Positions 8,838 to 16,208 of a stretch of 64,000 nucleotides of DNA are shown piece by piece. Every line of letters begins with the position of its first letter. The stretch's first letter is position 1. The position numbers and the translations under genes are program-made. Source of the stretch: AWTP1-18 sp036504515 (GTDB taxonomy: Bacteria > Pseudomonadota > Gammaproteobacteria > Burkholderiales > Rhodocyclaceae); the NCBI GenBank assembly GCA_036504515.1, contig DASXVA010000001.1:868001-932000 (forward strand), in the 5' to 3' direction. Under the pieces are notes generated by a model. The model worked only from the letters and a program-made list of their open reading frames with translations, searched no databases and was not told the DNA's origin.

Positions 8838-8855
8838 TTTACACAATTTTTATAC
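8838..8855 (+). promoter_or_regulatory. Candidate KdpE operator upstream of kup
   Basis: The direct repeats TTTACAC (8838-8844) and TTTATAC (8849-8855) are 11 bases apart, one helical turn. The same two elements, in swapped order, make up the characterised E. coli KdpE operator. The pair lies 44 bases downstream of kdpE and 79 bases before the kup start, so kup would join the KdpE regulon. This is the stronger of the two candidate sites in the window. Confidence 0.6.
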
Positions 8856-8934
8856 CCGCATCGCAACAATAGTCGGCGAAGGGTTATGGTGCTTGTTCGC
8901 CAACCTTCAAAGTTTTCAATTAACCGAGCTTGCG

Positions 8935-10827
8935 ATGAACTCAGCCCCTTTATCTGCCCACGAAAAGGATGGCGTAGCCGCCCTTTCCCTTGCTGCCCTT
9001 GGTGTTGTCTACGGCGACATCGGCACCAGCCCCCTTTACACCATGCATGAGGTTTTTGCCGGCGCCCATCATCCGGTGCCCATTACGCCGGACAACGTGA
9101 TGGGTATTCTTTCCCTGATCTTCTGGTCCCTGATTGTGGTGGTCACGATCAAGTACGTGTCCTTCATCATGAGGGCCGACAACAAGGGAGAAGGCGGGAT
9201 CATGGCACTCATGGCCTTGGCTATGCGACCCACGGCGGAAGGCAGTAAGCGTCAGGCGATCATTCTCACTTTGGGCCTGTTCGGCGCTGCTTTGTTCTAT
9301 GGTGATGGTGTAGTGACGCCGGCTATTTCCGTTCTGTCTGCGGTAGAAGGTCTTGAAATTGCGACACCGGCTTTCAAGCCCTACATCATCCCCATTACCT
9401 TGGGCGTGCTGGTCGGGTTGTTCTGTATTCAGCGCAAGGGGACCGGCAGCGTCGGCACGCTGTTTGGCCCGGTGATGGTGCTTTGGTTCACTATGCTGGC
9501 CCTGCTTGGCGTTATCAATATTACTGCCCACCCCGCCATTTTCGCCGCCCTTAATCCGCTACTCGGATTGCAATTTTTATTCGGTCATCCAACGCTGGGT
9601 TTCTTTTCCCTTGGTGCCGTGGTGCTGGCTTTAACCGGGGCTGAGGCGCTTTATGCCGACATGGGCCACTTTGGCCGCAAGCCAATTCAACTGGCCTGGC
9701 TCGGGTTTGTCCTGCCTGCCCTGATGCTCAATTACTTCGGTCAGGGGGCGCTATTGCTGGCCGATGCCAGCGCCATCGAAAATCCCTTCTACCGCTTGGC
9801 GCCAGAGTGGGCCGTGTTGCCCATGGTCGCCCTGGCCGCGGTTGCTACCGTTATTGCGTCCCAGGCGGTCATTTCTGGCGCTTTTTCCATGACCCAGCAG
9901 GCAATCCAGTTAGGCTATTCGCCGCGACTGGAAGTGCACCACACCTCTGCCAAGGAAATCGGCCAGATCTATTTGCCCGGTATTAACTGGACCTTGCTGG
10001 CCGCCGTGATCGCCTTGGTCATCGGCTTTGGTTCATCTACCAATCTGGCGGCGGCTTACGGTATTGCGGTTACCGGCACCATGGTCATCACCAGTATTCT
10101 TGCCTTCTGTGTGGCGCATTGGCTGTGGGGCTGGCCCCTGTGGCGGGCGGCCTTGGGGGCTTTGCCTTTCCTTGTGGTGGACACAGCTTTCTTTGCTGCC
10201 AATGCGGTCAAGGTCTCTGATGGGGGCTGGTTTCCTCTGGTTTTCGGCCTCGCCATTTTCTTGATGCTGACGACCTGGAAGCAGGGGCGCCGCTTGCTCA
10301 ACGCCCGACTGGAAGCCGATGCCATTCCAGTGGACGCCTTTATCCAGAGTTGTGGCGTCGGTAGCGTGACCCGCGTGCCGGGCACCGCCGTCTTCCTCAC
10401 TACCAATGCGGATGGTGTTCCCCATGCGCTGCTGCACAGCCTCAAACACTACAAGGCCCTGCATGAGCGGATCGTACTGGCCACAGTGAAGGTGCTCGAC
10501 ATTCCCCGCGTTCCTGAAGCGCAGCGGGTACAGGTGGAACGGCAAGCCAACGACTTCTGGCGGGTAAAGGTGTTCTACGGTTTCATGGACAAGCCCGACC
10601 TGCCGGTGGCCATGGACTGGTGTGGCGAGCAGGGGCTGGTACTCGACACCATGGACACCACCTTCTTCCTCGGCCGGGAAACGCTGATTCCCAAACTCAA
10701 GTCCGACATGCCCTTCTGGCGCGAAATCCTGTTTGTCGCCATGTTCCGCAATGCCGGCAGTGCTGCAGCCTACTTCCAGCTGCCGCCCAACCGGGTGGTG
10801 GAACTGGGTGCCCAGGTGGTCCTGTAG
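8935..10827 (+). CDS. kup: Potassium uptake protein Kup (Trk-type low-affinity KUP family)
   Basis: Kup proteins are K+/H+ symporters with about 12 membrane helices and a cytoplasmic C-terminal domain. The 630-residue product starts MNSAPLSAHEKDG and enters the family signature LGVVYGDIGTSPLYT at about residue 21. Other conserved pieces are KYVSFIMRADNKGEGG, FGAALFYGDGVVTPAISV and GALFALTGAEALYADMGHFG-like ALTGAEALYADMGHFG. The ATG at 8935 is chosen over an upstream TTG in the same frame (8893) because the protein then begins as other Kup do. It lies 140 bases after kdpE, behind a candidate KdpE site, which is a notable pairing of low- and high-affinity K+ uptake. Confidence 0.95.
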   Translation: MNSAPLSAHEKDGVAALSLAALGVVYGDIGTSPLYTMHEVFAGAHHPVPITPDNVMGILSLIFWSLIVVVTIKYVSFIMRADNKGEGGIMALMALAMRPTAEGSKRQAIILTLGLFGAALFYGDGVVTPAISVLSAVEGLEIATPAFKPYIIPITLGVLVGLFCIQRKGTGSVGTLFGPVMVLWFTMLALLGVINITAHPAIFAALNPLLGLQFLFGHPTLGFFSLGAVVLALTGAEALYADMGHFGRKPIQLAWLGFVLPALMLNYFGQGALLLADASAIENPFYRLAPEWAVLPMVALAAVATVIASQAVISGAFSMTQQAIQLGYSPRLEVHHTSAKEIGQIYLPGINWTLLAAVIALVIGFGSSTNLAAAYGIAVTGTMVITSILAFCVAHWLWGWPLWRAALGALPFLVVDTAFFAANAVKVSDGGWFPLVFGLAIFLMLTTWKQGRRLLNARLEADAIPVDAFIQSCGVGSVTRVPGTAVFLTTNADGVPHALLHSLKHYKALHERIVLATVKVLDIPRVPEAQRVQVERQANDFWRVKVFYGFMDKPDLPVAMDWCGEQGLVLDTMDTTFFLGRETLIPKLKSDMPFWREILFVAMFRNAGSAAAYFQLPPNRVVELGAQVVL

Positions 10828-10839
10828 GCCCCGCGAGTT

Positions 10840-11178
10840 TCAGTAGTCATCATCTTCGACCGGGGGCGTGTGCCGTGCCCGGTCGAGTTCGACGAAAAAG
10901 GCCTTGCCTGGCGGCACTTTCAGCCGCACACGAAAACTTTCGCCGTCGGTCAGCTCAACCGATAGCAATAGGGGACCGGGCTTCACATCATCGAGATGAA
11001 AGAAGCCTTGGTCGTCACTAGTGCTGGCCACCTTCGTTCCGCTACTGATGCGAGCCTCGCCATAGCTGCGCTGGTTCTGGCTATCCACGACACGACCGCT
11101 GAGGGTCACCGCTGTGGATGACAGGGGCAGGCAGAGCAGCCCGGCCAGGGCCGCACTCATACCGTATTTGCCTACCAT
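10840..11178 (-). CDS. Exported carboxypeptidase-regulatory-like domain protein (112 aa)
   Basis: A small exported protein: a signal peptide (about residues 1-23, hydrophobic core AALAGLLCLPLSSTAV) followed by one beta-sandwich of the carboxypeptidase-D regulatory type (LSGRVVDSQNQ..GEARISSG...STSDDQGFFHLDDVKPGPLLLSVEL). Such domains often carry binding or adhesion roles. The gene overlaps the 3' end of the alkaline phosphatase gene by 7 bases and has a good ribosome site (GGAGGA) inside it, so the two are made together. A role as a periplasmic partner of the phosphatase is inference. An internal ATG (11160) is an alternative start. Confidence 0.75.
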   Translation of the reverse strand: MVGKYGMSAALAGLLCLPLSSTAVTLSGRVVDSQNQRSYGEARISSGTKVASTSDDQGFFHLDDVKPGPLLLSVELTDGESFRVRLKVPPGKAFFVELDRARHTPPVEDDDY

Positions 11179-13478
11179 CCGGTCAATCCTCCAGCAGTAG
11201 AGGTCTTGGCTGCCTTGTCGCCACCCAGGGCGCGTACCAGTCGCTGGGCGATGGAGGTGTTTTCATAGACACCGGAAAAATGGATGGCCCCGGCGCCGTC
11301 GGCGGAAACGGGAACGTCATCACCCGCATGGGGGGCGGTGTTGATGGCGCCGCCGGTTTTGTTGGCGCCACCGGTGACATTGCCGCTGGGCAGATTGCCG
11401 CTCATGAACAAACCTTCCGGTTGTCGCGCCGGGTTGGGAATGGCGCTGCGCTCAAGGGCTTTGCCTGTGCCGTCCTTGCCATTGAACGAAGGTTCCATGG
11501 GAACGTAGTTGGTGCGGTAGCTGGTGCTGTAGGCAGGGCGGAAGCCGTCTTCGATCACCAGCTTGATGGCGGGGGCGGGATCATCGGGGAAACCATCGCC
11601 ATTGGCGTCCACATAGGTGGGAGGTGTGGCATCGTTGAAGGTGCCGAGGGCATCTTGCAGAAGGCAGGGGCGATTGGCGTCTTCGGCATTGCCGAGGGTG
11701 ACCGGAAAAGCGTTGCCGCTGGTGTTGAAACAACTGCCGGGCTTGCCCACCAGGGCGTCGGTCAGCACGACACCACCGATGGTTTCCGGCTGTGCGTGAT
11801 CGGAGGTCACAACGCGCAGGCTGTGTTTGGCGTCTTTGAGAGCAGCGAGTTTTTTGCCCACGGCAGCCACCGTGGTGTCGGCCTCGATGACTTCATAGAC
11901 CACGCGGTCGTATTCCAGGATGTGGCCCAGCTTGTCGGTCTGGGATTGCTCCACCAGCAGAATCCAGCCACCGCCTTTGCCGATGCGACCGGCACTGAGA
12001 CCTTCCAGCACATCAATGGCCTTGTCCGCCATTTCGGTTTTCATGGGGACGCGACGGAAACACTCGGCCACGGTATCGCCGCAACCCTTGCCCTTGGGCG
12101 GAGCCACGTTGAGCCCCAGCTCCGCATCGGCAACGCCCTTGCCGTGAATAGTGACGGCGCCTCGGGCGGCCAGGCGATCCAGCACCCCGGGAATATTGTC
12201 CGGACCAAGGCCGCTGGAGGCGGGGCGGAATTCGCCGGTGAACAGGCCCAGCAGTTTGCCTTTGTTGGAGGCGGCCTTGAGTTCGTCAACATTACGCACC
12301 ACGGTGTAACCCAGTTTGGGGGCAGCTTCCGTTACCAGGTCCACATCCTTGCGGCCGCCTTTGCCGTATTGATAGAAGGCGGACAGCTGCGGATTGTCCT
12401 CCTTCATCCAGTGGGCGGCACCGCCGCCGAGCATCACATCCAGGGGCTGGGCCAGGGCTGCAAGGCTGGCATAGCCGGTCTTGGGCTGGGCGCTGCCATC
12501 GGCATACCAGCCGATCATCTGTTGGGTAATGGCCGGATAGAGACGCCGAGCACGGCTGTGGGCCACGGTGGCGGCGGGGGTGGCGTCGGCCAGGAAAGCG
12601 TCGGTGACCACGCCGATCTTCCAGCCGTGAACGCGCTTCATGTATTCGAAGACCGTTTCGATGCGGGGGTTGTCCAGGGCGTTTTCCGGGGTGTTGTCGG
12701 GACTGACGTTGAGGGCATTGTTCGCCTGCTTCATACCGGTAACCAGACTGGCCATGCCGGGGGCGGAGTCGGTGATGATGGTGTCAAAGGCGGCGGTCAT
12801 GGACAGGCCCTGCACGGGCATTTTTTCCATGGCCAGCCGATCCCGGGCCCGGCCTTCAAACACACCGCGGGAGGCGATGCGGGCGGCAGTGCGCAGGGGC
12901 AGGCCGGTACCGTCGGTGAGGAAGAAGACGATGCGGTTGGCGGCACCGGGCGCCTTGGGGTTGGGGGCTGCGGCAACGTCGTAGTGGTTGCTGATGCTGC
13001 GGGTTACCCCATCCACTGCCACCTCGGCTTTCACCTCGTAATGGCCGGGCTTGTCGAAACTCAGGTTGCGGGCAGAGGCGCCGAACAGCAAGGGGCTGGC
13101 CGGCGTACCGGATTCCAGACCGGTGCCCTGGCGGGAGATGCTGTCGTTGAAACGACGAGTCATCTCCTTGCCGTTGATGCTGAGCCGCAACAGTTTGACG
13201 GAACGTTCGGCCGGTAACTGGGTTTCAACGCGAAGGTCAAAACGCTGACCGGCGAAGAGTTCGGTGGCGGTGGGCGGGAATATGCGCAGGCCGGATTCGG
13301 CATCGGCATGGGTGGGGAAGTCGGCGAGCTTCCCGCCGAAGTAGATGGGATCGCTGGCGTTGCGGCTTTTGCCGTCGCCCTTGAACGGCGCATCGTCATC
13401 CTGGCCGGCCAGGCCACTCTGGGCAAGTAGGGTCAAGGCCAGGGAAACGAGAATGGAGGAGGTACGAGGGTTGAACAT
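11172..13478 (-). CDS. Exported alkaline phosphatase (PhoA superfamily) with N-terminal extension
   Basis: Periplasmic phosphomonoesterase expected to release phosphate from organic esters. The 768-residue product has a signal peptide (MFNPRTSSILVSLALTLLAQSGLAG), an immunoglobulin-like N-terminal part (about 40-160), and an alkaline phosphatase core with the metal-binding start FFLTDGTGLP, the nucleophile serine in ITDSAPGMASLVTGM, SDHAQPETIGG and the C-terminal PHAGDDVPV segment. Long insertions make it larger than E. coli PhoA (about 470). The ATG at 13478 has a GGAG ribosome site; 19 upstream in-frame residues look untranslated. A Pho-box-like site lies about 50 bases upstream. It is co-transcribed with the small exported protein at its end. 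Confidence 0.88.
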   Translation of the reverse strand: MFNPRTSSILVSLALTLLAQSGLAGQDDDAPFKGDGKSRNASDPIYFGGKLADFPTHADAESGLRIFPPTATELFAGQRFDLRVETQLPAERSVKLLRLSINGKEMTRRFNDSISRQGTGLESGTPASPLLFGASARNLSFDKPGHYEVKAEVAVDGVTRSISNHYDVAAAPNPKAPGAANRIVFFLTDGTGLPLRTAARIASRGVFEGRARDRLAMEKMPVQGLSMTAAFDTIITDSAPGMASLVTGMKQANNALNVSPDNTPENALDNPRIETVFEYMKRVHGWKIGVVTDAFLADATPAATVAHSRARRLYPAITQQMIGWYADGSAQPKTGYASLAALAQPLDVMLGGGAAHWMKEDNPQLSAFYQYGKGGRKDVDLVTEAAPKLGYTVVRNVDELKAASNKGKLLGLFTGEFRPASSGLGPDNIPGVLDRLAARGAVTIHGKGVADAELGLNVAPPKGKGCGDTVAECFRRVPMKTEMADKAIDVLEGLSAGRIGKGGGWILLVEQSQTDKLGHILEYDRVVYEVIEADTTVAAVGKKLAALKDAKHSLRVVTSDHAQPETIGGVVLTDALVGKPGSCFNTSGNAFPVTLGNAEDANRPCLLQDALGTFNDATPPTYVDANGDGFPDDPAPAIKLVIEDGFRPAYSTSYRTNYVPMEPSFNGKDGTGKALERSAIPNPARQPEGLFMSGNLPSGNVTGGANKTGGAINTAPHAGDDVPVSADGAGAIHFSGVYENTSIAQRLVRALGGDKAAKTSTAGGLTGW

Positions 13479-13527
13479 GAGGGCTCCGAAAACATCAATC
13501 AGGAAACCCTCGTGGATACGCTTCTTT

Positions 13528-13546
13528 GATGACAACTTTGTGTCAC
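13528..13546 (-). promoter_or_regulatory. Candidate Pho box (PhoB site) for the alkaline phosphatase gene
   Basis: Read on the minus strand, GTGACACAAAGTTGTCATC matches the two 7-base half-sites with 4-base spacer layout of Pho boxes (consensus CTGTCAT-N4-CTGTCAT). The second half (TTGTCAT) fits in 6 of 7 positions, and the block AAAGTTGTCA is identical to my recollection of the E. coli phoA box. It ends about 50 bases before the phosphatase ATG, a suitable place for a PhoB-activated promoter. Confidence 0.55.
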
Positions 13547-13561
13547 CGGGGGAGAGGTGTG

Positions 13562-14704
13562 TCAGCTATGACTGACCCGGTTGCGTCCATCCTGTTTGGA
13601 TTGGTAAAGGGCATGGTCAGCCCGATGCATCAATCCGGTTATTGTGTCGCCATAGCGCAACTCGGTAATACCGGCGGAGATGGTTATTGTTCTGCCGGGC
13701 GTGATTGCAGACCAGGGCTGGGCCTCGATCTTTTGCCGCATTCTTTCCACCATGGCGAGACCTTCTGCCAAATGTGTAGCGGGCATCACAAGAAGGAACT
13801 CTTCTCCTCCAATGCGTCCCAGTTTGTCGCAGGAACGGATGGAGCTATCCATAGCCGTTGAAAGAATTTTTAGCACCCGATCGCCTGTCACATGGCCGAA
13901 TTGATCATTAACCCGCTTGAAATGGTCTACATCAAACATGGCCAGACATCCGGCAATGTCTTTACGGTGGCACAGACTGATCTGGTCGTTGATGAAGGGC
14001 AGGATGGCGTGACGATTGAGTAGCCCGGTGAGTGCGTCGTGTGTGGCCTGCTGGCGAGCTTGGTGAAAAGAGTCCGCCAGCCGCAGGTTGTAGGCAATGA
14101 GTTTTTCCCGCAGAGCTGCGCCGTAGTAGCCAATCACAATGGTACGCAGCAGTACCAGGGAGAAGCTGAGCCAGATGGCGAAGGTTTCGAGCAAGCTGGG
14201 CTGGGAGATGCCGATCTTCCCAGCACGAGTATTAAGCAGTACGGCGGCAATGATCAAACAGACGCCTACGCCAGTAGTCATGGCTTCACGGAAATTAAGA
14301 CGCAGAGAGCCCATGGCAAAGATGATGAAGACCATCGACAGGAAATAGGCGGCAATCACGGGGAAGGCCGCCAAGAAAATCAATGCGGTACTCAATGCAT
14401 AAGCCATTTGCCATCGCGGGAGATGCAATCGCTCGACCTGGCGCTGGCGACGGATGCTATGGGCCATGGTGAAGATGGCCATATGACCTATCCCGGCCAG
14501 ACAAAAACCAACCGGAGCCGCTGCTGGAACAGTGCCAGCAAGCCAGAAAAGCACGAGCATCAGGGTGTCGATTCCGTAATTGACGCCCACAATCCAGATG
14601 AGAATCAACTCATTGCGAAAGCGTCGGGCCTGATGAGCTTCATCACTGAGTTCTTCGAAAGCGCCAAAGATCCAGACGTCGTCGATGGTTTTGATATGGG
14701 GCAT
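13562..14704 (-). CDS. Membrane diguanylate cyclase (GGDEF)
   Basis: Makes cyclic di-GMP from two GTP. The 380-residue product has a hydrophobic N-terminal half with about six membrane helices (about residues 35-190) of unassigned sensor type, a short linker, and a C-terminal GGDEF domain. The active-site motif is GGEEF (LGRIGGEEFLLVMPA), a functional form, preceded by the family segments DALTGLLNRHAI and MFDVDHFKRVNDQFGH. No RxxD inhibitory site is evident before the motif. The ATG at 14704 is preferred; a GTG at 14761 with an AGGA upstream would add 19 residues. Confidence 0.9.
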   Translation of the reverse strand: MPHIKTIDDVWIFGAFEELSDEAHQARRFRNELILIWIVGVNYGIDTLMLVLFWLAGTVPAAAPVGFCLAGIGHMAIFTMAHSIRRQRQVERLHLPRWQMAYALSTALIFLAAFPVIAAYFLSMVFIIFAMGSLRLNFREAMTTGVGVCLIIAAVLLNTRAGKIGISQPSLLETFAIWLSFSLVLLRTIVIGYYGAALREKLIAYNLRLADSFHQARQQATHDALTGLLNRHAILPFINDQISLCHRKDIAGCLAMFDVDHFKRVNDQFGHVTGDRVLKILSTAMDSSIRSCDKLGRIGGEEFLLVMPATHLAEGLAMVERMRQKIEAQPWSAITPGRTITISAGITELRYGDTITGLMHRADHALYQSKQDGRNRVSHS

Positions 14705-14892
14705 CCCGCAACTTTCTTTCCAAGCCCAAACATGAGCCTTGAATTGTATTTTATATGTCACTAAATCCTACGAGCATAGGCTGAGTAGGCCTTGATGAAC
14801 GTCAACTCTGTTGACCGCTGTTTCGCCCCTGACCCCGGCAGAACCGGCCATAGCCATGAAGTTTGTTTTCAAGCGCAGTTCAGGTCAGTCCC

Positions 14893-14898
14893 TATAAT
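14893..14898 (+). promoter_or_regulatory. Candidate -10 box upstream of lgt
   Basis: A perfect TATAAT hexamer 30 bases before the lgt ATG. No convincing -35 hexamer is seen at 16-18 bases upstream, so this is a weak prediction. Confidence 0.35.
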
Positions 14899-14927
14899 GA
14901 CGGTCCCTGTTTCGTCCTGATTTTTCC

Positions 14928-15716
14928 ATGCTGATACATCCCCAGTTCGATCCCGTTGCCCTGCACCTCGGCCCCTTGGCCGTCCGCTGGTATGGGCTGA
15001 TGTACATGGTCGGCTTTTTCGCCTTCATGGTTCTGGGACAGTACCGGGCCCGGCAAAACATTTTGCGGGGCTGGCTGCCCCGGGACATCGATGATCTGCT
15101 GTTTTACGGCGTCCTCGGTGTCGTGATCGGCGGTCGCCTGGGCCAGGTGCTGTTTTACGAGCCCGGCTATTACTTCAGTCACCCCCTTGAAATTGTCGCC
15201 GTCTGGAAGGGCGGCATGAGTTTTCACGGTGGTTTCCTCGGCGTATTGGTGGCCATGGCCTGGTTCGGCCACAAGACGGACCGCAGCTTTTTCCAGGTGA
15301 CGGACTTCATTGCGCCCCTGGTGCCTCTGGGCTTGATGACGGGCCGTATCGGCAATTTCATCAATGGCGAACTGTGGGGTCGGGTGGCTGATCCCTCTTT
15401 GCCCTGGGCCATGGTTTTCCCCCAGGTGGACGATCTGTCGCGCCATCCTTCTCAGTTGTATCAGGCCGGAATGGAAGGTCTGCTGCTGTTCTTGATCCTT
15501 TGGTTCTACTCGGCAAAACCCCGTCCACGCCGGGCCGTGTCAGCTGTTTTCCTGGTTGGCTATGGTACGTTCCGCTGGTTGGGCGAATACTTCCGCGAAC
15601 CCGATGCGGGGGTCTTCGGCCATTCCTATTTTGTCAGTATGGGCCAGTGGCTTTCCCTGCCCATGATCGTGATCGGCCTTCTCATGCTTGTGCATGCTTA
15701 TCGTCAGGAGAAATGA
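14928..15716 (+). CDS. lgt: Phosphatidylglycerol-prolipoprotein diacylglyceryl transferase
   Basis: Lgt transfers a diacylglyceryl group from phosphatidylglycerol to the lipobox cysteine of prolipoproteins, the first step of lipoprotein maturation, in the inner membrane. The 262-residue protein has about seven membrane helices and the family motifs AVRWYGLMYMVGF, GGRLGQVLFYEP, the essential-His segment GMSFHGGFLG, and the Lgt signature GRIGNFINGELWGR. Length is typical. The VOC-protein gene begins one base after its stop behind an AGGAG ribosome site, so the two may share a transcript. Confidence 0.97.
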   Translation: MLIHPQFDPVALHLGPLAVRWYGLMYMVGFFAFMVLGQYRARQNILRGWLPRDIDDLLFYGVLGVVIGGRLGQVLFYEPGYYFSHPLEIVAVWKGGMSFHGGFLGVLVAMAWFGHKTDRSFFQVTDFIAPLVPLGLMTGRIGNFINGELWGRVADPSLPWAMVFPQVDDLSRHPSQLYQAGMEGLLLFLILWFYSAKPRPRRAVSAVFLVGYGTFRWLGEYFREPDAGVFGHSYFVSMGQWLSLPMIVIGLLMLVHAYRQEK

Positions 15717-15717
15717 T

Positions 15718-16191
15718 ATGACCCGCCCCTTCAAAGTTCTGGGCATCCAGCAAATCGCCATCGGCGGCCCCAGCAAGGAAAAACTGAAAACCCTCTGGGT
15801 AGAAAAGCTGGGCCTGGAAGTGACCGGCACATTCCAGAGCGAGAAGGAAAATGTGGACGAAGACATCTGTGCCATGGGCGTCGGTGCCTTCAAGGTGGAA
15901 GTGGATCTGATGCAACCCATGGACCCGGAAAAGAAGCCCGCCGTTCACGCCACCCCCCTGAATCACGTTGGTCTGTGGATTGACGATCTGCCCAAGGCGG
16001 TGGACTGGCTCAGCGCGAACGGTGTGCGTTTTGCTCCTGGCGGTATTCGCAAGGGCGCCGCAGGCTTTGACATCTGCTTCCTGCACCCCAAAGGCAATGA
16101 AGAGTTTCCTATTGGCGGCGAAGGTGTCCTGATCGAATTGGTTCAGGCACCGCCAGAAGTGGTTTCTGCCTTCGCCAAGTTGGCGGGCTAA
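15718..16191 (+). CDS. VOC-superfamily protein, candidate methylmalonyl-CoA epimerase
   Basis: A 157-residue protein made of two beta-alpha-beta-beta-beta modules of the vicinal oxygen chelate superfamily. The second module carries the segments NHVGLWIDDLPKAVDWL and FLHPKG...GVLIELVQ, which closely resemble methylmalonyl-CoA epimerase (FLHPK..GVLIEL). The likely metal ligands His (about residue 82) and Glu (about 141) are present, but the usual first-strand His is replaced by Gln (GIQQIAI). It is cut off by 6 kb from the propionyl-CoA carboxylase/mutase operon, which needs an epimerase and has none of its own in this window. A generic glyoxalase-like enzyme is the alternative. Confidence 0.6.
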   Translation: MTRPFKVLGIQQIAIGGPSKEKLKTLWVEKLGLEVTGTFQSEKENVDEDICAMGVGAFKVEVDLMQPMDPEKKPAVHATPLNHVGLWIDDLPKAVDWLSANGVRFAPGGIRKGAAGFDICFLHPKGNEEFPIGGEGVLIELVQAPPEVVSAFAKLAG

Positions 16192-16208
16192 ACCACTCCG
16201 AGGCCTGC

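Noticed and set aside
11118..13217. 699-residue plus-strand open frame opposite the alkaline phosphatase gene
   Set aside because: It is the antisense of a well-supported gene; Gly/Val/His-rich low-complexity content is typical of a reverse-strand shadow in GC-rich DNA.
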